Shown here one piece after another: positions 27,356-35,942 of a stretch of 64,000 nucleotides of DNA (its first letter is position 1; each line of letters begins with the position of its first letter). The DNA is from Gammaproteobacteria bacterium. GTDB lineage: Bacteria; Pseudomonadota; Gammaproteobacteria; SZUA-152. The notes beneath the pieces are model-generated. The model was not told where the DNA came from, ran no database searches, and saw nothing but the letters and a program-made list of their open reading frames with translations. Location of the stretch: positions 1 through 64,000 of the forward strand of contig JAKIUF010000001.1 of the NCBI GenBank assembly GCA_021647705.1. Reading direction: 5' to 3'. The translations under genes and the position numbers were made by a program.

Positions 27356-27662
27356 GGTGTCTGTTGGTTAGAGGCAGACCTGTTGATGAATGCTTGTATT
27401 GGTGAAACGTATTGAAGCGTTGGAACGGGTAGTGGTCAGGTTAAATTAATGAAAAAACAACGCAGTAGGAAGCGTTGTCGGACTGACTGTGTCACTTGCT
27501 GATACCGGGGGAAAATTAATCGTAACCACTGTAAAGTTAGTGGTAGGTTGTCTTTCCAGATAATTAAAACAATCGGCAATGTAGTCAATGTTACTGTATT
27601 ACAATAAAAATATTGTCAATTTATGGTGCCTTGTCAGCATTCAGAGCTGGAGAGATGCGAGT

Positions 27663-27981
27663 ATGGAGGATAAGACGATCCGGCTGATTGAACAGCTGGC
27701 TGCTGAGTTGATGCTCATTTTGGTCAGGAGTGGAGTAAACAGCAGTTACGCCATTGTCTCCCCACTGTGGAGACAATTGAGCTGGAGCCATTTCGAAAAA
27801 ACTGGAACAGATGATTCGAAATGAATTGGCAACGTTGCAAGAGCAAGGGTCGATGAATGCGCAGCTGATATTAAAAGACACCTATGTGTTCAATTTTCTG
27901 GAGTTAAATGACAGTTATTTGGAAAATGCCATTTTGCGCGATCTTCAACAGTTGAATCTATTTTTCTTGAACGAGAGGTGA
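27663..27981 (+). pseudogene. DUF1016 (YhcG-type PDDEXK nuclease) remnant
   Basis: Two adjacent frames hold pieces of one family. The first contains IVSPLWRQLSWSHFEK, matching the IVSTLSRQLSWSHF signature of the DUF1016 N-terminal domain. After a frame change the second reads LEQMIRNELATLQEQG, then LKDTYVFNFLELNDSYLENAILRDLQQ, matching the start of the C-terminal nuclease domain. The catalytic part is missing. It is a decayed gene, not a functional small protein. Confidence 0.65.
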
Positions 27982-27986
27982 AAAGA

Positions 27987-28256
27987 AGAACAGTTTGATC
28001 CCGATGATTTTGTTGCGACACTGGAGCGGATACAAACACAGTCCAGTTTTGTGGTCGCTGAGAACGAAAGTGAACTACAAGGTATGTTAATGCACCACTG
28101 GATAAGTGGCGTGTATTTCTTCACAAATGGTTAGCCAAAAATGTGGAGGATGATACAAAGAAGATATTGTTTACCGCTTTTACATGGTTATTGGTTTTGA
28201 GAATCAGCTTGATGAGCCTGGAAGATGCTGGTCGCTTTCTGCGTCAGCAATATTAA
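27987..28256 (+). pseudogene. UvrD-like helicase remnant
   Basis: The first frame reads FDPDDFVATLERIQTQSSFVVAENESEL. After a shift, the next frame reads PLDKWRVFLH, then WLAKNVEDDTKKILFTAFTW. These match three consecutive landmarks of bacterial UvrD-like helicases (DPDDF..., the LEKWRVFLHPSQ region, KILFTTFT), but the Walker A segment between the last two is deleted. It is non-functional; with the DUF1016 remnant it marks a decayed accessory island. Confidence 0.5.
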
Positions 28257-28305
28257 AGATGTGATGACAAACTTCGTTCCTTGATTGTCGAGCAGGGAGT
28301 ATAAA

Positions 28306-30654
28306 ATGAGTTGGAGCTGTAATAAGTCCGACCAAAATCGGAGAGATGAAATGCTGGAAAAAATTACCACAGCGTTGGCAGAACTCAAGCCACAAGGTGC
28401 TTTTTCGGCGAAAAAAGCCACCGATGTTACCGATCTGCATATTGAGATCAAACCTGTCGGACGATTGAAGTTTCCGATCAAACCGGCTGTTGCCAAAAAA
28501 CTGATCAAGGTAGCAAAGCCAGCGACTTTCGGTTGGCGGGAGGAGACCCGTCTGGATAGGGAAGTGCGTGATGTCTGGAAGATCCCCAAAAGTCGGGTAA
28601 AAATCGATAAGCGACGGTGGAACCAAACACTCAATCCCACGGTGGAGCGTCTTAAGGATGAGTTAGGGCTACCGCAGCAGAGTCGGCTTAAGGCTGAGTT
28701 GCACGATATGTTGATTTACGCACCCGGGCAGTTTTTCTTGCCTCATCAGGATTCAGAAAAGAGCGATGGTATGGTTGCGACGCTGGTGGTGGTTTTGCCG
28801 TCATCTCATAGCGGCGGGACATTGATCGTCGATCACCAGGGTGAGAAAAAACGCTATCAGAGCAGTCGGGCAGTAGACAAGCTGACGTTTTTCGCTTTTT
28901 ATGCCGACTGTCACCATGAAGTCAAACCGGTGAAAGAGGGTTATCGTATCGCGCTTGTTTATAATCTCCTGCTCAATGGGGAAGATGAGACGCTGGCGAT
29001 TTTGCCTACGCCCACCGCCCAGCAGGTTGTGACCGGGGCGTTAGAGAACTACTTCGCTTCTTCTTTCGACAAAGAAGCGACAGGCCATCCACGTACCAGC
29101 AAACTCATCTATTTTCTTGATCATGAATATACACCCAAAGGGCTTTCCTGGAAGCGGCTCAAAAATGGTGATCGACTGCGGGCCGCAGCGCTTTCCGAGG
29201 CGGCTGGTGCTTTGGATTTGGAGATATATCTGGCACTGGCGGATATCGAGGAAATGTGGGATTGCGAGAGCCAGGATTGGGATTATCGCTCAGGGCGACG
29301 GCATTGGGGCTATGACGATGATGAGGACGATAACGAGGAGGATGTCGAATTGCTCTATCTGGTTGATGGCTCCACGACCATCAAACACTGGCGCGATGCG
29401 ACGGGAGCGACAGTCAGGTTGCCAGAGTGGCAGGTAGGTGATGAAGAGTGTTGCTGGACCAAAGCCAATGATGCGTTGACTCCTTTTCAGTCGGAGTATG
29501 AGGGCTGGATGGGTAACTACGGCAACACGATGGAGCGCTGGTACCACCGTGCTGCGATTATCCTCTGGCGTCGTGACGAGCGCTACGGCGCGCTGCTTGA
29601 TATTGCTCCGGAACTGATGGTTCGGGAATTACTCCCGTTGGCACAAAAGAAGGCGACGCGGCCTCAGGCGCAGGTCGCTGTTGAGCAGTTGCTGCCCAAC
29701 TGGTCCGGATTCCAACGGTATGAGATAAAATCATCTTCCTTCTCTGCCGTTTTCAGACTTGCGCTAAAACTTGAACGTTCCGACCTTGCCCGCCCACTTC
29801 TGTTGCCGCTGGGCATCAATGCACTTTCCCCTCAAACTGCTCAGGCGATGATCCGCCTGCAAACCGCCTATGGTGCAGCGTGGTTAGTCGAGATTATTCA
29901 ACACTGGTTTACCGCCCCTTCTTATTTGCAAAATGGCGGAATGATTGACAAGTTAACCCCGTTGATCAAACGCTGGGTGGAACAGAGCGTTGATGCACAT
30001 CATACGGTGACGCACTGGTTACAGGCCCATCAACTGAATGCATTAGCGCAGCAGCATAACGAACAAGCCGGGACTGAGAGTGTTGCGGCCCGGCAGAGGG
30101 GTGCCTCCGACCGGGTAAAGCAGGTGATTGACCTGCTCAATGCCGCTCTGTCGAGTCGTGATGATGTGATCTGCAACAGCATCATTGATTATCTGATTGA
30201 CAACGAAAACAACTATTTTCTGTTGGACCTGGTGGCAATTGCTCGTCATATCAAACGGCAGCGTCCAAAACTCGACACGACGGAACAACAGCGTACCCGG
30301 TTTCTGGCATTTGTCCTCAGCCAATTGACCATTGCGCTCGACAGCCCACCACGCCAGGCCGGTGACTGGTCGATCATCGTAACTGATCGCTGTGGTTGCG
30401 CTGACTGCAAAGAGCTAAACGCATTCCTGCGAGCCAGCGATCTCGATCATAAAATCTGGCCACTGGCCAAAGGGCGGCGACAACACATTCACGGGATCGT
30501 CGATGGAATGGCTATCCCGGTGAGTCACCAAACAGAGCGCAATGGATCACCCCACAAGCTGCATCTTAAAAAAGGTGAACAACTTTTTCGGGACGCGCAG
30601 ATGCAACGGGAGCAGTTAGAAGAAGCGCTGCGTGTATTACAGGCGTCGTTTTAG
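28306..30654 (+). CDS. large 2OG-Fe(II) oxygenase family protein
   Basis: A 782-residue protein starting at ATG 28306 (GGGAG about 7 bases upstream; an in-frame TTG at 28285 is less likely). The prolyl-4-hydroxylase-type 2OG-Fe(II) domain has iron ligands His147 and Asp149 (FLPHQDSEK) and His204 (HEVKPVKEGYR), with Arg214 for 2-oxoglutarate. An acidic linker (DDDEDDNEEDVE, ~340) and a long mostly helical C-terminal region (~450-700) follow; the C-terminus has CGCADCKELNAFL, perhaps a small metal site. Such long 2OG proteins occur sporadically in bacteria and their targets are unknown; protein hydroxylation is the simplest guess. It sits among gene remnants and a CoiA-like gene, so it is probably accessory DNA. 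Confidence 0.75.
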   Translation: MSWSCNKSDQNRRDEMLEKITTALAELKPQGAFSAKKATDVTDLHIEIKPVGRLKFPIKPAVAKKLIKVAKPATFGWREETRLDREVRDVWKIPKSRVKIDKRRWNQTLNPTVERLKDELGLPQQSRLKAELHDMLIYAPGQFFLPHQDSEKSDGMVATLVVVLPSSHSGGTLIVDHQGEKKRYQSSRAVDKLTFFAFYADCHHEVKPVKEGYRIALVYNLLLNGEDETLAILPTPTAQQVVTGALENYFASSFDKEATGHPRTSKLIYFLDHEYTPKGLSWKRLKNGDRLRAAALSEAAGALDLEIYLALADIEEMWDCESQDWDYRSGRRHWGYDDDEDDNEEDVELLYLVDGSTTIKHWRDATGATVRLPEWQVGDEECCWTKANDALTPFQSEYEGWMGNYGNTMERWYHRAAIILWRRDERYGALLDIAPELMVRELLPLAQKKATRPQAQVAVEQLLPNWSGFQRYEIKSSSFSAVFRLALKLERSDLARPLLLPLGINALSPQTAQAMIRLQTAYGAAWLVEIIQHWFTAPSYLQNGGMIDKLTPLIKRWVEQSVDAHHTVTHWLQAHQLNALAQQHNEQAGTESVAARQRGASDRVKQVIDLLNAALSSRDDVICNSIIDYLIDNENNYFLLDLVAIARHIKRQRPKLDTTEQQRTRFLAFVLSQLTIALDSPPRQAGDWSIIVTDRCGCADCKELNAFLRASDLDHKIWPLAKGRRQHIHGIVDGMAIPVSHQTERNGSPHKLHLKKGEQLFRDAQMQREQLEEALRVLQASF

Positions 30655-30699
30655 TCAAATATTTTCCAGAGGCCGTCGTGCTTTAGTTTTGGTATAAAA

Positions 30700-31584
30700 A
30701 TGGGGGCGGGCAGGGTGACGGTTGATTTTAGTCTCATACCATTTGGTTTTAACCCTGTCGATGAAACATTCGTTGACGTCAGGGATGTTCCCCGTGGGGC
30801 TAAATGTGGTTGTGTCTGCCCATCCTGTAAAACCCCGTTAATTGCCAGGCAAGGTGAGGAAAAGGAATGGCACTTTGCGCATGCCAGCCGAACGGTTTAC
30901 CAGAGAACCCAAAAAGAGTGTGAATATTCTTTTTACCTTTCGGTGAGGATGATGGCGAGGCAGATGATTGGCAACAAGCTGAATATCAGGCTGCCGGAGT
31001 ATACAGACGTTGTTTCAAAAGTTGCACCGTTGTCAGGAGACACATTGCGTGAACCATTTCGGATCACCGCATCGAAAGAAATTTGTCTTTCTGACGTGGA
31101 GGTTGAGGCGATTTTTGAAGGAGTGCCAGTTGATATTGTGGGTTATATTAACGACTTCAGGTTTGTTGTCTATTTTACTCATCCCGGAAGGTGTGTTCCC
31201 CAGGAGCTGAAATCACCGGGCGATCATCATAGCGGTGTTATTGCTGTCGCTCTGGATGAACTTCGCGGGACAATTTTTCGCAAGGCAAAAGAAAAAAACC
31301 AGTCATATCTGTCTGTCCTGACAGAACATCTTTCAAATGATTTATCCTCCAAACAGTGGGTTTACCATCCGCGATTTCAGAGTTGTCGGCAGAAAGCTCT
31401 GGAGAAGCTGGATGTAAAGGTTGCGTCATCAGAGGCGAAAAACACCCGAACCCGATATTTTGAGAGCCCTGTTTCCCGTCGTTTTGAGGTGGATATAACG
31501 CCACCGAACATCACCGGGCCGCTTGTGTCGTTTGAGTGCCTGATTTGTGATTCCCGGTGGCAGGGGTCGGGAGCCAGGGGGTAG
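30700..31584 (+). CDS. CoiA-like protein, C-terminus frameshifted
   Basis: 294 residues as read. The N-terminus has the zinc-ribbon and HFAH pattern of CoiA-like proteins (CGCVCPSCKTPLIARQGEEKEWHFAHAS), which in competence systems act on incoming DNA through a restriction-endonuclease-like fold. The middle (VEVEAIFEGVPVDIVGYI, FVVYFTHPGR) fits a nuclease-like core. The frame stops at 31584 just after FECLICDSRW. One frame over, after a GGGGG run at 31577-31581, the sequence continues VCPECNTHLYSRPIKMPEEG to a stop at 31660, supplying the second half of a C-terminal CxxC...CxxC ribbon. The gene is thus probably 30700-31660 with a one-base homopolymer indel, real or a sequencing error. The start is uncertain; no clear ribosome-binding site precedes 30700. 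Confidence 0.6.
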   Translation: MGAGRVTVDFSLIPFGFNPVDETFVDVRDVPRGAKCGCVCPSCKTPLIARQGEEKEWHFAHASRTVYQRTQKECEYSFYLSVRMMARQMIGNKLNIRLPEYTDVVSKVAPLSGDTLREPFRITASKEICLSDVEVEAIFEGVPVDIVGYINDFRFVVYFTHPGRCVPQELKSPGDHHSGVIAVALDELRGTIFRKAKEKNQSYLSVLTEHLSNDLSSKQWVYHPRFQSCRQKALEKLDVKVASSEAKNTRTRYFESPVSRRFEVDITPPNITGPLVSFECLICDSRWQGSGARG

Positions 31585-31780
31585 TGTTTGTCCAGAATGT
31601 AATACGCATTTGTACAGCAGGCCGATAAAAATGCCGGAAGAGGGTGAAGGCACTGTATAGAAGTAACAGTTGCCCCGGACAAGTGGTGTGTGGTCGGGTG
31701 AGGTTGATCATTTCGGCGGGTGAGAATTCCGTTCCGGCAAGGCGGGTTAGCTATAAATTAAGCTAAAATTCCTGCTTGTT

Positions 31781-31854
31781 GTAGGTTGGCGGTGAGCTTG
31801 CGAACCTCAACAGCATTGGCAACGTTGGGGTTCGCAAGCTCACCGCCAACCTAC
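31781..31854. repeat. long hairpin, 31-bp arms
   Basis: Left arm 31781-31811 (starting GTAGGTTGGCGGTGAGC) and right arm 31824-31854 pair at 30 of 31 positions around a 12-base loop. Shorter relatives with the same GTAGGTTGG opening occur at 33801 and, degenerate, near 480. It is a REP/MITE-like dispersed palindrome rather than a terminator, as no T-run follows. Confidence 0.8.
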
Positions 31855-31908
31855 GAATTTGTTAACTTAATGCTATTGGGACACGGTCGTACTTTGTTCT
31901 TTGTTCTC

Positions 31909-32165
31909 TAATGTGAATTAAGTGCTAAAAATATCCCGGAAAATAAAATCATTGGCTTGTATTCAGCAGAACAGACCATCCCCTGCTATGAATCACAGTG
32001 TCATAAAATCGAACGCAAAGAAGCGGAGACACAAAGAACACAAAGCGATTTTTTGTCCGTTATCCTCTCATCCTTTGCGCTCTCTGCCTCTCCGCGCCTT
32101 TGCGTTGGATTTTCATTACCCGGACTCTGCTGTATATGTTGAAAACAAGGCAATTTAGCCCTTAA
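31909..32165. repeat. dispersed intergenic repeat, copy 3, with internal palindrome
   Basis: Same order of blocks as 11675-11850. It contains an inverted repeat at 32005-32114 whose arms begin AAAATCGAACGCAAAG and end CCTTTGCGTTGGATTTT; related palindromes are at 33899-33986 and 57102-57187. Non-coding; the short open frames across it are shadows. Confidence 0.65.
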
Positions 32166-32257
32166 CTCATATTCTATTTCCAGTATGCTGAAACCGCTGA
32201 GGATAATATCCGGTATAACAATACAAAAGGTTCGCTTGCTAACTATATGGCTACTGA

Positions 32258-32449
32258 CAGATTGTCGCGACGTTCTTCCTGCAGAGCCTCATCGGTGACT
32301 GTGCCGGGGGGCACAATGCGTGCTATTTTACGGTCCACTGGCGCTTTGGATGTGTTCGGGTTACCTAGTCGCTTGCAGATGGCAACGGATTTCCCCTTGC
32401 ATACCGGGTTGGCAGGATAGCCGTCGGTCGCGTGCCAGGGAATGCCGCA
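32258..32449 (-). pseudogene. fragment of a second mutS copy
   Basis: Read on the minus strand, this stretch translates without stops as [11 protein letters not shown]...KGKSVAIC...TSK.PVDRK...[14 protein letters not shown], matching MutS residues ~82-145 (intact DNA 26816-27004) at about two thirds of positions and without indels. Many changed residues are conserved ones (Trp for Tyr, Pro for Leu), as expected of unselected drift. Just after it (32459-32560) the sequence also matches the intact mutS upstream region 27226-27345, with the intervening MutS N-terminus deleted. Confidence 0.75.
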
Positions 32450-32516
32450 GGGGTTCCTGAATTTGGAGCGAAGTTTATTGAAGTGGGTATCCGGGTTTTT
32501 CTGGGGGGAAATTATT

Positions 32517-33770
32517 GTGAACGTTGAGATGAAAAAAAGGAACGTTGGCAGGAAGCGGAATATTTATTGGTTGGGAATAAGTCTGGTGTTGTTGACCGCT
32601 TGCGCGAGTGAGCCGAAGGTGGTGGTTGATGCCATCGAAGTACAGCAGCAATTCAAGGGGCAAACCGTTGCCCAGGCGCTAAAAGAGACAGAAGCCACGA
32701 TGGCTCGTGCCGAGCAGGATGAGCTGGCTTTTTATTCCCCCGGTTTTTTTGCGGTAGCGCAAAAGGCGCTGGATGAAGCACGATTTTTGATACTGGAGCC
32801 CAAAGAAGCCACTCTAAAGACATCCTCGGATACACAAATCTTCAGCAAACTACTGTTGGCGGATAAAAGCCTGGCACAGGCTGTTGCCACTAAGCCGGAA
32901 GTACAACAACGTTTGGGCGAGATTTTGAAAGTACGTGATTCTCTCGTTACCAAGGGTATTGATCAATCTGCTGCGGATGAATACAACGATGTGTTGAATG
33001 AATTATCGGACTTGTTTCGACGTATTGAGCGAAAGGAACTGGATGGGTTCGAGAGAATCAGCAGCATCACCCTGCATCAGTTTCAGCGGTTGGAATCACA
33101 ATCCGTTAAAACGGCAAAATTGGATCAGGTTATTACCGTGCTGGAGCAGGCGGAAGCCATGGGGGCTAGGGGTGCCGCACCCAAGAGTTATCAAAAAACC
33201 CGGCAGGCATTGGAAAATGCCCAAGCTGTCATTGAACGAGACCCGAATGACCAGAGGGCGATTGAAAATGCGGTAAAGCATTTTGCATTTGAGGCCAATC
33301 ATCTGGTGCATATTACACAAGCCGTAAAAGAATTGCGGGCGCTGAATGATACGGCGATGGAAAATATTTTGCTTGCTGCTGAATCACGGTTACTGGCCAT
33401 TGCCGATGCTCTGGGGCAACCTGACCCAAGACAAAAAAACTTACGAAAGCAAACAGAAACGCTGGCCAATGCAGCGGCCAGACTGGTTGCTGACAAAACG
33501 GGACAAAGCACAAAATTACGCACCCGACCGGTTAATAAAAATGAACTTGAGGAAGCCTATTTGCACAACGCACAACTGCAAGCACAGTTGCGGGGTATGC
33601 AGACAAAAAATGCTCAGCTTAAAAGAGACGAAAAACCATTGAAGCGACGTATTAACGAATTGAAGCGGGTAGTGCTTCAGTTGAATAATGAAAAGACGGT
33701 GTTGGAGGAGGAGTTAGCGAAGATGACAGCGCCTCCAGCCGGTGGGGTAGAGATCATACCGATTAAGTAA
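32517..33770 (+). CDS. coiled-coil lipoprotein
   Basis: About 417 residues. GTG 32517 is preferred because GGGGGGAA lies 8 bases upstream and this arrangement is conserved in the duplicated stub at 27314; ATG 32529 is the alternative. The signal peptide ends in the lipobox LTAC ([14 protein letters not shown]). The rest is almost wholly charged alpha helix, with heptad-like stretches at ~150-230 and at the C-terminus ([22 protein letters not shown]...[17 protein letters not shown]), resembling DUF4398-type envelope lipoproteins. Unlike many relatives it has no C-terminal OmpA domain. It is probably a periplasmic or outer-membrane structural protein. The DNA in front is a duplicated mutS upstream region, so its promoter was probably carried with that segment. 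Confidence 0.7.
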   Translation: MNVEMKKRNVGRKRNIYWLGISLVLLTACASEPKVVVDAIEVQQQFKGQTVAQALKETEATMARAEQDELAFYSPGFFAVAQKALDEARFLILEPKEATLKTSSDTQIFSKLLLADKSLAQAVATKPEVQQRLGEILKVRDSLVTKGIDQSAADEYNDVLNELSDLFRRIERKELDGFERISSITLHQFQRLESQSVKTAKLDQVITVLEQAEAMGARGAAPKSYQKTRQALENAQAVIERDPNDQRAIENAVKHFAFEANHLVHITQAVKELRALNDTAMENILLAAESRLLAIADALGQPDPRQKNLRKQTETLANAAARLVADKTGQSTKLRTRPVNKNELEEAYLHNAQLQAQLRGMQTKNAQLKRDEKPLKRRINELKRVVLQLNNEKTVLEEELAKMTAPPAGGVEIIPIK

Positions 33771-33804
33771 GAAAAACAGTATGGTCTTAATATTTGGTGC
33801 GTAG

Positions 33805-33836
33805 GTTGGGGTGAATATTTTTTTATGAACCCCAAC
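33805..33836 (+). terminator. hairpin after the lipoprotein gene
   Basis: An 8-bp stem (GTTGGGGT / ACCCCAAC) with a 16-base T-rich loop, 35 bases after the lipoprotein stop. It belongs to the GTAGGTTGGG repeat family and may act as a weak terminator; no T-run follows the stem. Confidence 0.35.
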
Positions 33837-33898
33837 GTGCCCGGGTAACAAGCTGTCTCCAAAACCCTGTTTAGAGCACTTCAACCTGGCCCAGACTA

Positions 33899-33986
33899 TA
33901 AAATCTAACGCAAAGGCGCGAAGGTGCAGAGAACGCAGAGATATGTTTTTTGCCTGTTATTCTTTGCGTCTTCGCCGTGGATTTTA
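33899..33986. repeat. CTTTGCG-type palindromic repeat
   Basis: Left side AAAATCTAACGCAAAGGCGCGAAGG, right side TTCTTTGCGTCTTCGCCGTGGATTTTAG: an imperfect inverted repeat like those at 32005-32114 and 57102-57187. Its right end supplies the stop codon of the ABC ATPase gene (TTA at 33984-33986), so the element was inserted at, or has replaced, the end of that gene. Confidence 0.65.
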
Positions 33987-34664
33987 GTCGTCTTGATCGC
34001 CATGCTGTGAGTCACGTATGATCTTTCCATCATGAACCGTAACGACTCTTTGCGCATATGAAGCAATAGAAGCATCATGGGTTACAATAATCAACGTTTT
34101 CCCCTGCTGATGTAGCTGGCAAAACATATCCATAATATTCTTCCCGGTTTTACTGTCCAGATTTCCTGTGGGCTCATCTGCGATGATGATGTTCGGGTCA
34201 TTGGCCAAAGCCCGGGCAATAGCAACGCGCTGACGCTCTCCCCCGGAGAGTTTATTGGGTAAATGGGAGGCGCGATCAATTAAGCCGACTTGCGCTAGCA
34301 GTTGAAAAGCATTCTCTTTCCTTTTTTGTCGCGGGAGTTTTGCATATGCCATCGGCAATGCCACATTCCGCCATGCATTTAAACGTGGAAGCAGGTTAAA
34401 GTTTTGAAAGACAAAACCTATTTCACGTAGCCGAAGATTGGCCAGCTCAGTTTGTGTTAATGCTTTTACATCCTGCGATAAAAATGTCATGTGACCCGTC
34501 GTCGGTTTATCCAAAAAACCGATGATGTTCATTAATGTTGACTTTCCTGAGCCAGATTTCCCCATAATCGCAACAAATTCACCTTGTGATATGGAAAGGC
34601 TTGCATCTTCCAGCGCATGCAGTTTTGGCGGGTATATTTTGCTTATGTTTTCTAATTTAATCAT
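33984..34664 (-). CDS. ABC transporter ATP-binding protein, MacB/LolD type
   Basis: A 226-residue ATPase with Walker A (GKSGSGKSTLM), Q-loop (FVFQNFNLLPRL), signature LSGGERQRVAIARA, Walker B IIIADEPTGNLDS and H-loop VTHD. The motif set and length fit the stand-alone ATPases of type VII (MacB/LolD/FtsE-like) exporters. It starts 40 bases after the permease gene and is the last gene of the exporter operon (C39-TolC, adaptor, permease, ATPase). It should power the mechanical cycle that pushes periplasmic substrate through the adaptor and TolC. Its 3' end lies in a dispersed palindrome, so the last residues may be altered. Confidence 0.9.
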   Translation of the reverse strand: MIKLENISKIYPPKLHALEDASLSISQGEFVAIMGKSGSGKSTLMNIIGFLDKPTTGHMTFLSQDVKALTQTELANLRLREIGFVFQNFNLLPRLNAWRNVALPMAYAKLPRQKRKENAFQLLAQVGLIDRASHLPNKLSGGERQRVAIARALANDPNIIIADEPTGNLDSKTGKNIMDMFCQLHQQGKTLIIVTHDASIASYAQRVVTVHDGKIIRDSQHGDQDD

Positions 34665-34704
34665 CGTAAATTAAGCAATAAGCAGAGTTGGAGTATGTGG
34701 AAAT

Positions 34705-35898
34705 TTATTCATAGCGCAAGGCCTCTACAGGCGAAAGTTTAGAGGCATAAGCTGCCGGGTAAAGTGAGAAGAAAAGCCCGACGCCAGAAGAAAATACTAA
34801 CGCAACGATAATGGCTGACCAGGATATTTTTACGGGGATTTCCATCAGTTCAGCGACCACCTGTGCGCAGGCAATACCAAAAACAGTGCCGACTACGCCA
34901 CCGAGAACACACAGCATGACACCTTCCAGTAAAAATTGATGGAGAATACTTGCATCAGTGGCACCAATCGCTTTTCGTATTCCAATTTCTTTGGTTCTTT
35001 CTTTTACAGTGACTAACATAATGTTCATTATGCCGATTCCGCCAACGAATAATGACAAGCTGGCAACACCTGTAATAATCAGTGTTGTTTGCATAATGAT
35101 CGCTTTTTCGCCCTTTAGCAGATCGGTCATGCCTTTGACCCAGTTTTTGCTTGTTTCACCATAAATCTGCCGAAGCACAGACTTAACTTCTCCAATGCTT
35201 TTTTCTACCGCATAGTCTTTATCAATGGTCAAATAAACGGTATCCAGAAACAGATAGGGCCACTCTTTTTTCATCACCGTGTATGGTATGTAGGCTTGTT
35301 CCGGCTTCGCATTATTCTGTAATGGCGGTAGATCATTCACAATACCGATGACTTTATATCGTCGGCCATCAATAATGATATTCTGGTTAAGAATGTTCTT
35401 CCCATTGGTTGACAGGCGTTTTGCGGCGGATTTGCTCAGCACACAAACCCGTTTTTTATGTTTTTCCTCGAAAACTGAAAAGTAGCGTCCGGAAAGCACT
35501 TCAAGATTTCGAACAATTTGATAACTGGGATATGTGCCATTGATAAAAAATTTGATGGACTTGCTTTGGTATTTGAAGCGGCTGTTTATGCGTAAAACAG
35601 GGGAGATGGCTTCAATCGCCGGAATTTTCTTTTCCAATGTTGCAATTGCTTTTAAATCGACAAATGTTGGCATCCCTGCAAGTATTTTTCCATCATCAAA
35701 TTCAGAGTTTTGCAACGTGATGGCGAGAAGATTTGCTCCCATCATTTTGATTTTATTCTGAATGACTTCCCGGTTTCCTTCTCCAATGGCAATGACGATA
35801 ATGACTGCGGCAATACCGACGACGATACCAATTGTTGTTAAAAAACTGCGCAACGGATTGGCAACAATATTCCATAAGGCAATTATTACTGCTTCCAT
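34705..35898 (-). CDS. MacB-type ABC permease (FtsX/MacB_PCD)
   Basis: A 397-residue permease. One N-terminal membrane helix (PLRSFLTTIGIVVGIAAVIIVIAIGEG) precedes a ~230-residue periplasmic domain of MacB_PCD type. The FtsX core follows with three helices (LIITGVASLSLFVGGIGIMNIMLV, GVMLCVLGGVVGTVFGIACAQVV, IIVALVFSSGVGLFFSLYP) and the KEIGIRKAIGATD coupling segment. The permease is split from the ATPase, unlike E. coli MacB. Proteins of this family move substrates from the periplasm, not the cytoplasm, through a TolC channel, which fits a Sec-exported precursor and a periplasmic C39 domain. A 44-base gap separates it from the adaptor gene. Confidence 0.9.
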   Translation of the reverse strand: MEAVIIALWNIVANPLRSFLTTIGIVVGIAAVIIVIAIGEGNREVIQNKIKMMGANLLAITLQNSEFDDGKILAGMPTFVDLKAIATLEKKIPAIEAISPVLRINSRFKYQSKSIKFFINGTYPSYQIVRNLEVLSGRYFSVFEEKHKKRVCVLSKSAAKRLSTNGKNILNQNIIIDGRRYKVIGIVNDLPPLQNNAKPEQAYIPYTVMKKEWPYLFLDTVYLTIDKDYAVEKSIGEVKSVLRQIYGETSKNWVKGMTDLLKGEKAIIMQTTLIITGVASLSLFVGGIGIMNIMLVTVKERTKEIGIRKAIGATDASILHQFLLEGVMLCVLGGVVGTVFGIACAQVVAELMEIPVKISWSAIIVALVFSSGVGLFFSLYPAAYASKLSPVEALRYE

Positions 35899-35942
35899 AA
35901 AAACTCTCGCTGCGTTTTCATTTGTGTAAGGCCGTTATCGCA

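Noticed and set aside
27663-27824. Small protein gene of ~53 codons
   Set aside because: Its end matches only an internal piece of DUF1016 proteins, and the next piece follows in another frame, so it is a remnant.
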